A stretch of 9,649 bases of DNA from Geobacter sp. (GTDB lineage Bacteria > Desulfobacterota > Desulfuromonadia > Geobacterales > DSM-12255). The stretch covers positions 1 through 9,649 of the forward strand of contig VEOV01000318.1 in assembly GCA_012026855.1 (NCBI GenBank), read 5' to 3'. The position numbers were made by a program, and so were the translations under genes. The notes under the pieces are model-generated. The model was not told the DNA's origin. It made no database searches and saw only the letters and a program-made list of their open reading frames with translations. Below, piece after piece: positions 1 to 6,399 of the stretch; the stretch's first letter is position 1; every line of letters starts with the position of its first letter.

Positions 1-1
1 T

Positions 2-181
2 GGTTCCAGAGTAAAGGTCATCAATCTTGCCAACGACAAAGAGGTGGTCGTCACCATCAATGACCGCTGCCGCCAGCGCAAAACACCTTTCATCGACCTC
101 TCCCGCGCCGCCGCCAAAGAGCTCGGCTTCCTCGGCAAAGGAACTGCAAGAGTACGGATTATCCCCCTCGCTGAGAGTTAG
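2..181 (+). CDS. RlpA-like double-psi beta-barrel protein, 3' end only
   Basis: This is the C-terminal 59 residues of a gene that begins before the window. In frame 2 it reads GSRVKVINLANDKEVVVTIN, then DRCRQRKTPFIDLSRAAAKE, and ends ARVRIIPLAES before a TAG at 179-181. The pattern V-x-N-L-x-N-x-x-x-V-V-V-x-I-N-D-R, then I-D-L-S-x-A-A-A-K-E-L-G and a closing V-R-I is the signature of the RlpA/barwin-like double-psi beta-barrel. RlpA proteins are exported septal or sidewall peptidoglycan-interacting proteins, and some are lytic transglycosylases acting on denuded glycan. The usual NDRGPF stretch is altered here to NDRCRQRKTPF, so catalytic ability cannot be judged. There is no C-terminal SPOR domain: the gene stops right after the barrel. 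The N-terminus, signal peptide and any lipobox lie outside the window. The family assignment is fairly sure; the exact role is not. Confidence 0.82.
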   Translation, partial: GSRVKVINLANDKEVVVTINDRCRQRKTPFIDLSRAAAKELGFLGKGTARVRIIPLAES

Positions 182-284
182 CCCTCTCCAGCAGCAAGGT
201 CCAGCTACCGGCACCACCACTTTTCAAAACATTTTTTTACAAATCTCCAGCTCAAAACATCCTTAAGGTCACTGCCAGGCAAAA

Positions 285-320
285 GGTCATAACGTTGGTT
301 ATAACCATGCATCTGGTTAT
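285..320. promoter_or_regulatory. Cluster of GGTTATAACC-type dyads (distal upstream activator site)
   Basis: A perfect palindrome GGTTATAACC lies at 297-306, extendable to 12 bp as TGGTTATAACCA at 296-307. Twelve bases before it, an imperfect copy GGTCATAACG sits at 285-294 (8 of 10 bases). A half-site GGTTAT follows at 315-320. The cluster is about 150-185 bp upstream of the sigma-54 promoter, the usual range for enhancer-binding-protein sites. That it binds such an activator is inference; no regulator of that class is in the window. It could instead be a site for a repressor. Confidence 0.5.
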
Positions 321-384
321 TCATTCATTAAACGCCTGAAAAACCTCGGCAATACCCCCCTGCAAGCCTGCATTCCATAATTTC

Positions 385-394
385 GGTTATAACC
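385..394. promoter_or_regulatory. Second perfect GGTTATAACC palindrome (proximal upstream site)
   Basis: This is an identical 10-bp copy of the dyad at 297-306, with centres 88 bp apart. It lies in an otherwise AT-rich gene-free stretch and 75 bp upstream of the -24 element of the sigma-54 promoter. Recurrence of the same perfect palindrome within 100 bp of non-coding DNA supports a specific protein-binding site. The bound protein is unknown. Confidence 0.5.
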
Positions 395-468
395 TTTCCA
401 GTGCCAACTTTCCCGCTCTACGCATAAATACATCAATAATTCAAGCCTGTTACACAATTCATTAAATC

Positions 469-484
469 TGGCACCACTGTTGCT
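469..484 (+). promoter_or_regulatory. Sigma-54 (RpoN) -24/-12 promoter of the ABC importer operon
   Basis: The sequence TGGCACCACTGTTGCT matches the consensus TGGCAC-N5-TTGCW at every conserved position. TGGCAC is at 469-474 and TTGCT at 480-484, with the invariant GG and GC in correct spacing. Transcription would start near 494-497, giving a leader of about 55 bases before the ATG at 552. Sigma-54 promoters need an ATP-driven enhancer-binding protein acting from upstream sites, and the GGTTATAACC dyads upstream are candidates. The match is seen directly; promoter use is inferred. The rest of the 182-551 gap holds no gene I can support, only an A/T-rich stretch around 220-240 with no clear terminator stem for the preceding gene. 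Confidence 0.85.
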
Positions 485-551
485 CATACATGATTCTAAA
501 ATCTGGATCAGAGTCATCTCTGGCAGACAACAAATCAACCAAGGAGGATGT

Positions 552-1664
552 ATGCTGCGGACAAAGACAAAACGGAGGTTGGCAACAACGGTTGCTACAG
601 TTATTACCGCCCTGCTGCCGATGACAGCAATGGCTGCCAAGACTACGAGCTACCCGGCTGATTACCAGAAAATCATCGACGCCGGCAAGAAAGAGGGGAA
701 AGTTGTAGTTTACGGCACCACCGACACCAAGGCAGTCGATCCGCTTGTCAAGGATTTCGAAGCTCTCTACCCCGGCATCAAGGTGGAGTACAACGATCTC
801 AACAGCACCGAGCTGTACAACCGCTTCATCTCCGAGGTCGCTGCCGGAGCAGGAACCTGCGACGTCACCTGGAGTTCCGCACCGGACCTCTCCATCAAAC
901 TGGTCAACGACGGCCATGCCCTGGCCTACAAGTCACCCGAAACAGCCAGTCTCCCCAAGTGGGCCAACTGGAAGAACCTGGCCTACGCCACCACCTATGA
1001 GCCGATCTCCTTCATCTACAACAAGCGGCTGGTAGCTGCCAACGAAGTCCCCAAGACCCACGCCGATATCCAGAAAGTTCTCTCCAACCCGAAATTCAAA
1101 GGGAAGATGGTCTCCTACGACCCGGAAAGAAGCGGCGTCGGCTTCATGTACATTATCCAGGACATGAAGCACAACAAGGATTTCTGGACCATGGCCAACG
1201 CCATGGGGGGTGCCGGTATGAAGGTCTACACCAGCACCGGCGCCATGATGGAGAAAATCAGCTCCGGCGAGGCGCTGCTCGGCTACAACATCATCGGCTC
1301 CTACGCCTTCATGAAATCCAAGAAAGACCCATCCATCGGTTTTGTCTACCCGAGCGACTACACCACCGTCATGTCCCGCATCTTGTTCATCTCCAAGAAC
1401 GGCAAGCACCTCAATGCCGCCAAGCTCTGGACTGACTACATCCTTTCTGCCCGCGGCCAGCAGATTATCTCCGACAAAGCCGACCTGTTCTCCATCAGGA
1501 GCGACATCAAGGGAGAAACCACCATGGCAACTCTCGCCAAACAGCTTGGCAAAGCCGCCAAACCGATTCCCATCGGCAAGGAGACAATCGAGTACCTGGA
1601 CCAGAAGAAACGTCTCGACTTCCTTAACAAATGGCAAGGTGCCATGGGGACAGCGAAAAAATGA
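552..1664 (+). CDS. ABC transporter periplasmic substrate-binding protein, AfuA/FbpA (COG1840) class
   Basis: A 370-aa exported binding protein that would capture a solute in the periplasm and deliver it to the permease encoded next. The ATG at 552 is chosen because AAGGAGG lies at 541-547 with good spacing; an in-frame upstream ATG at 480+ falls inside the sigma-54 promoter. Residues 1-28 form a signal peptide: basic MLRTKTKRRL, a hydrophobic core, and AMA before the cut. The first mature motif, KVVVYGTTDTKAVDPLVKDF (about 50-69), then YPGIKVEYNDLNSTELYNRF, is typical of the Fe(III)/organic-anion type II binding-protein class, as are ISFIYNKRLV and the closing helices. FbpA-type ferric proteins carry adjacent tyrosines in the region aligned to IIGSYAF (residues 247-253). 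Here only one Tyr is visible there, so iron is doubtful. Alternatives from the same class include hexose phosphate, phosphoglycerate or aminoethylphosphonate. The family is sure; the substrate is unknown. Confidence 0.92.
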   Translation: MLRTKTKRRLATTVATVITALLPMTAMAAKTTSYPADYQKIIDAGKKEGKVVVYGTTDTKAVDPLVKDFEALYPGIKVEYNDLNSTELYNRFISEVAAGAGTCDVTWSSAPDLSIKLVNDGHALAYKSPETASLPKWANWKNLAYATTYEPISFIYNKRLVAANEVPKTHADIQKVLSNPKFKGKMVSYDPERSGVGFMYIIQDMKHNKDFWTMANAMGGAGMKVYTSTGAMMEKISSGEALLGYNIIGSYAFMKSKKDPSIGFVYPSDYTTVMSRILFISKNGKHLNAAKLWTDYILSARGQQIISDKADLFSIRSDIKGETTMATLAKQLGKAAKPIPIGKETIEYLDQKKRLDFLNKWQGAMGTAKK

Positions 1665-3334
1665 AAAACATGTCCTTCTCCCAGAAGCTGGTGATCGCAC
1701 TGACGGTGCTCGCCATCTTCCTCCCCATCGGGCTGCTGCTCTACCAGAGCTTTCTCGATGCCCCCTTCTTCCAGCCGGAGAAGAGCCTTGGGCTGGATGC
1801 CTACCGGTTCATCTTCGAAGATCCGGACTTCAAGAAAGCGTTTCTGAATTCGCTCTACATTGCCCTCGGCATGGGGATCATCTCCGTGCCGCTGGGCACC
1901 CTCCTGGCCTTCCTGATGATCAGGACCGACCTCCCGGGGAGAAAATGGCTTGAGCCGGTACTGCTGATCCCGGTGTTCGTCTCCCCCATGGTGCTCTGCT
2001 TCGGCTATGTGGTTGCCGTCGGCCCGGTCGGCTTCTTCTCCATCTGGGTGCAGCAGCTTATCGGCTCGGTGCCGTGGAACATCTATTCCATGAAGAGCAT
2101 CGTCCTGATTGCCGGCTTGACCCACGTGCCCCACGTCTACCTCTACTCCTCCTCGGCCCTGAAGAGCCTTGGCTCCGATGTGGAGGAGGCGGCGCGGGTC
2201 TCCGGCGCCGGACCGGTGCGCGTTGCCCTGACGGTGAGCATCCCCATGGTCATGCCGGCGATTCTCTACAGCGCCATGCTGGTTTTCTTCCTCGGTTTTC
2301 AGGTCTTCGGCCTGGCCCTGGTGCTGGGTGACCCGGAAGGGCACCTGGTATTGCCCACTTACCTGTACAAATTGACCAACAAGCTGGGCACCCCCTCCTA
2401 TCACCTGATGGCGGCCGTTGCCATGTGCATCGTCACCCTCACCCTTCCCATGGTGCTGATGCAGCGCTACCTGCTGCGCAATGCTGGGAAATACATCACC
2501 CTCAAGGGGAAAGGCGCCCGGCAGGCAACCCTGCCCCTCGGCATCTGGCGCTGGCTGGCCGCTGCCGCGGTCTTCATCTGGCTGCTGATCACGGTATTCC
2601 TGCCGATCATCGGGGTGATTTTCCGCTCCTTTGTCACCCACTGGGGCGAAGGGGTGACCCTGGCGGAGGCCTTTACTCTGGGGAACTACACCTCGGTCTT
2701 TGAGCAGGGGAACCTGATCCGCGGCATTGTCAACACCGTGCTCATTGGTGTGGTCGGCGGCGCCCTGGCGGGCATCTGCTACACCCTGATGGGGCTGGCA
2801 ACCCACCGGAAAAACAACGGCTGGACCAGGGCCTTCGATTACTCGGTCATGATTCCGCGAGCCGTGCCGGGGCTGCTGGCCGGCCTGGCGTTCCTCTGGG
2901 TATTCCTCTTCTTCCCGCCCCTGGCGCCGCTGCGCCAGACCCTGTTCAGCCTCTGGCTGGCCTACTCGGTTGTCTGGCTCGCCTACGGCATGCGGCTCAT
3001 CTCCAGCTCCCTGCTGCAGGTCGGCCCGGAACTGGAGGAGTGCGCCCGGGTGACCGGTGCCACCCCCGGGCAGGTTGACCGTCACGTGACCATCCCGCTG
3101 ATCAAGTACGGCCTGCTCGCCAGCTGGCTGATGATCTTCATGATCTTTGAGCGCGAATATTCCACAGGGGTCTATCTCCTCGGTCCCGGTACCGAGGTAA
3201 TCGGCTCGCTGCTGGTCTCCCTCTGGGGGGCAGGAGCGATCGAGCTCGTCTCGTCGCTCTCTGTAATCAACATACTACTGGTGAGCGTCGGGATGGGTAT
3301 CGCCCTGCGCTATGGAGTGAAACTGCATGACTGA
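1661..3334 (+). CDS. ABC transporter permease, double-length fused (two BPD_transp_1 domains)
   Basis: A 557-aa inner-membrane protein forming the whole translocation channel of the importer. The start at 1661 overlaps the binding-protein stop as ATGA, implying translational coupling; the earlier in-frame ATG at 1631 lies deep inside the upstream gene. A first hydrophobic segment follows MKNMSFSQK at once. Two homologous halves are visible, each with an EAA loop that docks the ATPase: EEAARVSGAGPVRVALTVSI (about residue 174 on) and EECARVTGATPGQVDRHVTI (about 457 on), both with the expected Ala, Gly and I-P pattern. Many hydrophobic segments separate them, roughly 12 in all by eye. One chain carrying both halves is known in FbpB/AfuB/ThiP-type systems, where it replaces a permease dimer. 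It ends 8 bases inside the ATPase gene. The family is sure; the substrate is not readable from this protein. Confidence 0.93.
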   Translation: MKNMSFSQKLVIALTVLAIFLPIGLLLYQSFLDAPFFQPEKSLGLDAYRFIFEDPDFKKAFLNSLYIALGMGIISVPLGTLLAFLMIRTDLPGRKWLEPVLLIPVFVSPMVLCFGYVVAVGPVGFFSIWVQQLIGSVPWNIYSMKSIVLIAGLTHVPHVYLYSSSALKSLGSDVEEAARVSGAGPVRVALTVSIPMVMPAILYSAMLVFFLGFQVFGLALVLGDPEGHLVLPTYLYKLTNKLGTPSYHLMAAVAMCIVTLTLPMVLMQRYLLRNAGKYITLKGKGARQATLPLGIWRWLAAAAVFIWLLITVFLPIIGVIFRSFVTHWGEGVTLAEAFTLGNYTSVFEQGNLIRGIVNTVLIGVVGGALAGICYTLMGLATHRKNNGWTRAFDYSVMIPRAVPGLLAGLAFLWVFLFFPPLAPLRQTLFSLWLAYSVVWLAYGMRLISSSLLQVGPELEECARVTGATPGQVDRHVTIPLIKYGLLASWLMIFMIFEREYSTGVYLLGPGTEVIGSLLVSLWGAGAIELVSSLSVINILLVSVGMGIALRYGVKLHD

Positions 3335-4382
3335 ACTTACTGTAAAAGACCTGAACGTAACCCTGGGGAACAATCACATCCTCAAGGGGGCATCACTTGA
3401 TCTGAAAAAAGGGGAGATCGTCGCCCTGCTCGGCCCATCCGGCAGCGGCAAAACAACCCTGCTCCGCTCCGTGGCCGGGCTTGAATACCCCAGCTCCGGC
3501 AACATCACCATCGGCGACCGGGTGGTCTACGACGGTGCGTCCAAAATCGAAATGCCGGTGGATATACGGGCGCTCGGCTTTGTGTTCCAGTCCTACGCCC
3601 TCTGGCCCCACCGGACAGTGTTCGAAAATGTCGCCTACGGCCTCAAGCTGCGCAAAACCCCGGAAAGCGAGATCGCCAGCCGCGTCAACGAAGTCCTGGG
3701 CAACCTGGGGCTCGGCCAGCTGGGGGACCGCCACCCCCACCAGCTCTCCGGCGGACAGCAGCAGCGGGTCGCCCTTGCCAGGGCGCTGGTCTACAAACCA
3801 CAAGTAATCCTCCTGGACGAACCGCTCTCCAACCTGGACGCCAAGCTCCGGGAAGAAGCCCGCATCTGGCTGCGTCAGCTCATTATCGAGCTGAACATCG
3901 CCGCGCTCTGCGTCACCCATGACCAGGCAGAGGCCATGGCCATGTCCGACCGGATCGTGCTGCTGCAAAACGGCATCATCGAGCAGGCCGGCACCCCCCA
4001 GGAGATGTATGAAACCCCACGGTCCCTCTTTGTGGCTGAATTCATGGGGACCAACAACAAGCTCAAAGGAACCGTGGAAACAGCTGTCGGCAACATGGCC
4101 ATGCTGGTCGGCGATGGCTGGGCCCTCAAGGGGATGCTCTGCAACCAGCACAAGAACAAGGAGGCGGCTGTGGCCGTGGTCAGGACCGAGCGGCTGGCCC
4201 TGGCCGACGGACCCGGGGAAAACCGGCTGCAGCTCCCCCTGGTCACCTCCCTCTACCTGGGCAACACCTGGGAGTATGTCTTCGACCTGAACGGCACCCA
4301 GTTGCGCGGCTACGGCCCGCTGCCGCTGCCGCCGGGCAATCACTGGGTCGAGATCCCGGCAGCAGCCCTCTGGATCTTCTGA
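3327..4382 (+). CDS. ABC transporter ATP-binding protein, FbpC/AfuC/PotA-like
   Basis: A 351-aa cytoplasmic ATPase that powers the importer. Motifs are complete: Walker A GPSGSGKT at 36-43, Q-loop in FVFQSYALWPH (Gln 88), signature LSGGQQQR at 140-147, Walker B VILLDEP at 160-166 with catalytic Glu 165, D-loop SNLD at 168-171, and switch His in VTHDQAEA (His 198). After about residue 240 (FMGTNN) comes a ~110-residue C-terminal extension of the TOBE/regulatory kind seen in carbohydrate- and anion-type importers. The gene starts within the permease end (8-base overlap), with GGAG at 3314-3317 ahead of the ATG, so the three genes are co-translated. FbpC-type proteins can have an iron- or substrate-sensing C-terminal domain; nothing here fixes a ligand. 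The intact motif set says the ATPase is functional. Confidence 0.94.
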   Translation: MTELTVKDLNVTLGNNHILKGASLDLKKGEIVALLGPSGSGKTTLLRSVAGLEYPSSGNITIGDRVVYDGASKIEMPVDIRALGFVFQSYALWPHRTVFENVAYGLKLRKTPESEIASRVNEVLGNLGLGQLGDRHPHQLSGGQQQRVALARALVYKPQVILLDEPLSNLDAKLREEARIWLRQLIIELNIAALCVTHDQAEAMAMSDRIVLLQNGIIEQAGTPQEMYETPRSLFVAEFMGTNNKLKGTVETAVGNMAMLVGDGWALKGMLCNQHKNKEAAVAVVRTERLALADGPGENRLQLPLVTSLYLGNTWEYVFDLNGTQLRGYGPLPLPPGNHWVEIPAAALWIF

Positions 4383-4423
4383 AAGCCGCACCATTTTTCA
4401 GGCAGTACCCTCCTTGTTATGGT

Positions 4424-4453
4424 GGGGGGAGTTGGCTATCCCCCCCTCTTTTT
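4424..4453 (+). terminator. Intrinsic terminator between ABC operon and porin gene
   Basis: GGGGGGA at 4424-4430 pairs with TCCCCCC at 4439-4445 across an 8-base loop, followed by CTCTTTTT ending at 4453. Stem strength and the T tract fit a rho-independent terminator 40 bases after the ATPase stop. It would separate the importer transcript from the porin or reduce read-through. The rest of the 4383-4533 gap has no promoter I can call with confidence. Confidence 0.72.
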
Positions 4454-4533
4454 CAGGGTGGTTTCCAATAGATGCTTCACGGTTTTAAAGCGCCCCGGCC
4501 TTGTGGCAGGCGTATATCCAAACGGAGGTAAAT

Positions 4534-6000
4534 ATGAAACGATTAGGTTTAAAGGGTACGGCAGCAGTGGCAGCTGCGCTCGGCTGCATGGCAACAAGCG
4601 CAGTGGCAATGGAGCACGAATTCAACGGCATGCTGCGGATCAAGGGGGATCTGACCAACTTTGATCAGGCCGGCGGCAATGATGCCAGCGGCAAGAGGAC
4701 TCTCTACAGGACAAACCCGTCACACTCATTTTTCTACACCGAGCAGCGGGCCCGGCTCAAATACACCGGCAAATTCAGCGACGATGTCAAGCTGGTCACC
4801 CAGTTTGAAATCGATTCCCGCTGGGGTGACACCTCCCAGGGGAAAGCCAGCCAGAACTCGACCCGCAACCAGGGGGGCGCCATGGAAACCGACCAGGTAA
4901 ACCTGGAGACCAAAAACGTCTACATGGATTTCAAGGCCCCATTCGCACCGACCAGGGTGAAGGCCGGCCTCATGCCGTTTGACGACGCCTATAAGGGGAT
5001 CTTCCTGGGCACCGACATCGCCGGAGTAATGACCACCACCAAGGTCGACCAACTGACAGTTAATGCCGGCTGGCTGCGCGGCTATGACAACCTGAACTTC
5101 AACGGCGCCGACGGCACCATCCCGGCAGTTAACGCCGCCCCGACCGGTACCGGCTCCCTGAGCGGCACGGTCAATCCGGGACGCTACTCCCTTGACCTCG
5201 GCATCCTGGAAGCGAAGTATGCCCTCAGCAAGGAGCTGACCGTGGGGGGCTCCTACTACCTGACCTACTCCAACCTTGAGAAGAGCGGTTTCAACATCCT
5301 CAACACCCTGGGGGTCAATGCCGCCTACAACTTCGGCACCGGCACCATCGACGGTTTCCTCCTCTACCAGAACGGTGACAACCCGACCAATGACTTCGGC
5401 CAGGTCGGCCAGAAGGTCTCTGCCTATGCTGCCAACGTGGCAGCCAAAGTGAAAGCCGGTCCGGGCACCCTCCGTTCGTCCGTTCTCTACGCCTCAGGTG
5501 ATGACGGCCAGGGGAAGGTCGGCGCTTTCCAGTGCGTCAACCAGCTGGGTGACGGCAACGCCACCTCCACCTACTCTGCCGCCCAGATGACCATGCTGAT
5601 CACCAACACAAGATATGCCGCCAACACCGACCGGGCCCTGATCAACACGGTAACCAACTACAACCAGGGCCTCATGGGCGCCTTTGTCGGCTATGATCTT
5701 GACATCGACAAGACCTTCATCAAGACCAACCTGGGGATGGCAGCCGTTGCCGAGAACAACAACAGCTTCAAACCGAAAAACCTGGCTAAAAATGATTATT
5801 CCAATGGCAAGTACGTCGGCACCGAAGTCAACGCCGAAGTCGGCTACAAGATCAGCAGTAACCTGACAGCCAGCCTTGTTGCCGGCTATGTCTTCCTTGG
5901 CGACTACTACAAGGACACCGTGAAAAACAGCGTGAGCGGAGCAGTCGAGACTCCGGACAACCCGTGGAAAACCCAGGTAGTGCTCAACCTTACCTTCTAA
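4534..6000 (+). CDS. Outer-membrane beta-barrel porin
   Basis: A 488-aa exported protein expected to form a diffusion channel in the outer membrane. The ATG at 4534 is set by GGAGG at 4524-4528, five bases upstream; the longer frame from 4501 lacks such a site. Residues 1-25 are a signal peptide (MKRLGLKGTA, hydrophobic Ala-rich core, then SAVA before MEHEF). The mature part is made of alternating hydrophobic and polar strands with aromatic girdle residues, Gly/Asn-rich turns and repeated patterns such as QRARLKYTGKFSDDVKLVTQ and LTASLVAGYVFLGDYY. The last residues are VVLNLTF, with the C-terminal Phe typical of BAM-assembled barrels. The EIDSRWGD and DFKAPFAPTRVKAGLMPFDD region resembles porins common in Geobacter relatives (recalled, not searched). 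Its position after the importer suggests it admits the same solute across the outer membrane. A cysteine in the FQCVNQ loop is solitary. The porin call is strong; specificity is unknown. Confidence 0.85.
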   Translation: MKRLGLKGTAAVAAALGCMATSAVAMEHEFNGMLRIKGDLTNFDQAGGNDASGKRTLYRTNPSHSFFYTEQRARLKYTGKFSDDVKLVTQFEIDSRWGDTSQGKASQNSTRNQGGAMETDQVNLETKNVYMDFKAPFAPTRVKAGLMPFDDAYKGIFLGTDIAGVMTTTKVDQLTVNAGWLRGYDNLNFNGADGTIPAVNAAPTGTGSLSGTVNPGRYSLDLGILEAKYALSKELTVGGSYYLTYSNLEKSGFNILNTLGVNAAYNFGTGTIDGFLLYQNGDNPTNDFGQVGQKVSAYAANVAAKVKAGPGTLRSSVLYASGDDGQGKVGAFQCVNQLGDGNATSTYSAAQMTMLITNTRYAANTDRALINTVTNYNQGLMGAFVGYDLDIDKTFIKTNLGMAAVAENNNSFKPKNLAKNDYSNGKYVGTEVNAEVGYKISSNLTASLVAGYVFLGDYYKDTVKNSVSGAVETPDNPWKTQVVLNLTF

Positions 6001-6010
6001 TCTCCCTAGC

Positions 6011-6040
6011 TGACAGGGGCGGAGCAGTCCGCCCCTGTCA
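6011..6040. terminator. Perfect 13-bp hairpin after porin gene (terminator or mRNA-end stabiliser)
   Basis: TGACAGGGGCGGA at 6011-6023 is perfectly complementary to TCCGCCCCTGTCA at 6028-6040 around a GCAG loop, starting 10 bases after the porin stop. The stem is very stable, but neither side has a T tract, so it is not a textbook intrinsic terminator. Likely roles are stopping exonucleases at the 3' end of the porin mRNA, partial termination, or separating porin levels from the genes downstream. Confidence 0.6.
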
Positions 6041-6076
6041 ATCGGCCCACCTTCTCCCTGGGAAAGGAAGCTATTA

Positions 6077-6391
6077 ATGGACGAGAACAGTAGCTACAAC
6101 TGCTTTAACAGCGGCGCCCTGCCGCAGGAACTCCTCGCACTGCTTGAAACGGGCAGCACCGACCTGACAATTATCGAGCTGGCCCAAAAGCTGTCCTTAA
6201 CCAGAAAAAAAACGCTGCTGCTCCTGGTCACCCTGGAAAGTCAGGGGGTACTGACCTGGGATGAAACGGCGAAAATATACCGGCCCGATCTGCAGACCCT
6301 GGCAACCCTGCTGCAGGGGGCCATGAGGCCGCACTCCAGAAACCGGCGGGACAAGTCACCAAGAGTGCACAAACTGGCGAAAGCAGCTTAG
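6077..6391 (+). CDS. Small IclR-type winged-helix DNA-binding protein without effector domain
   Basis: A 104-aa protein. The start at 6077 follows AGGA at 6065-6068. Residues about 15-71 match the N-terminal winged helix of IclR-family regulators: a first helix (LPQELLALLE), a helix-turn-helix in which IIELAQKLSL is the positioning helix and TRKKTLLLLVTLESQG the recognition helix, then a wing, VLTWDETAKIYRPD. IclR proteins usually run to about 250 residues with a C-terminal ligand-binding domain; here that part is absent. Instead there is a short helix (LQTLATLLQGAM) and a basic tail, RPHSRNRRDKSPRVHKLAKA, which could contact DNA or RNA. The reading frame is intact with no sign of a lost downstream domain, so this looks like a genuine short form. 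The AbrB transporter gene follows within 9 bases and uses GGAG directly at its stop. It may regulate this gene group; the target is unknown. A generic MarR-like winged helix is an alternative. Confidence 0.68.
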   Translation: MDENSSYNCFNSGALPQELLALLETGSTDLTIIELAQKLSLTRKKTLLLLVTLESQGVLTWDETAKIYRPDLQTLATLLQGAMRPHSRNRRDKSPRVHKLAKAA

Positions 6392-6399
6392 GAGCCGGC

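Noticed and set aside
182..260. Terminator after the RlpA-like gene
   Set aside because: GAGAG/CTCTC gives only a 5-bp stem at the stop, and the T-rich stretch at about 232-239 is far from it with no stem directly ahead.
27..266. 79-codon open frame at the left edge
   Set aside because: It is Ser/Pro/Ala-rich and out of frame with the clear RlpA-like sequence on the same strand; it is a shadow.
480..551. Upstream in-frame start for the binding protein
   Set aside because: The extra 24 residues would be encoded over the -12 element and the leader, and would precede the signal peptide. The ATG at 552 has a strong AAGGAGG site.
1631..1660. Upstream in-frame ATG for the permease
   Set aside because: It lies inside the binding-protein gene without a ribosome site. 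The ATGA overlap at 1661-1664 is a better coupled start.
1436..3085. Long reverse-strand open frame of 549 codons opposite the permease gene
   Set aside because: Its translation is rich in Gly, Gln, His, Asp and Glu with no domain pattern, as expected for the antisense of a GC-rich hydrophobic membrane protein gene. The + strand has clear permease motifs.
3393..4394. Reverse-strand open frame of 333 codons opposite the ATPase gene
   Set aside because: It mirrors a gene with a complete set of ABC ATPase motifs and shows no start signal or domain of its own.
4504..4520. Second sigma-54 promoter at TGGCAGGCGTATATCC ahead of the porin
   Set aside because: The -24 half is similar, but the required GC of the -12 element is missing.
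4501..4533. Extended porin start at 4501 or a lipoprotein signal at the GC pair in ALGCMA
   Set aside because: The ATG at 4534 has GGAGG five bases ahead. The lipobox position -3 is Ala rather than Leu/Val/Ile, and a standard SAVA cleavage site follows.
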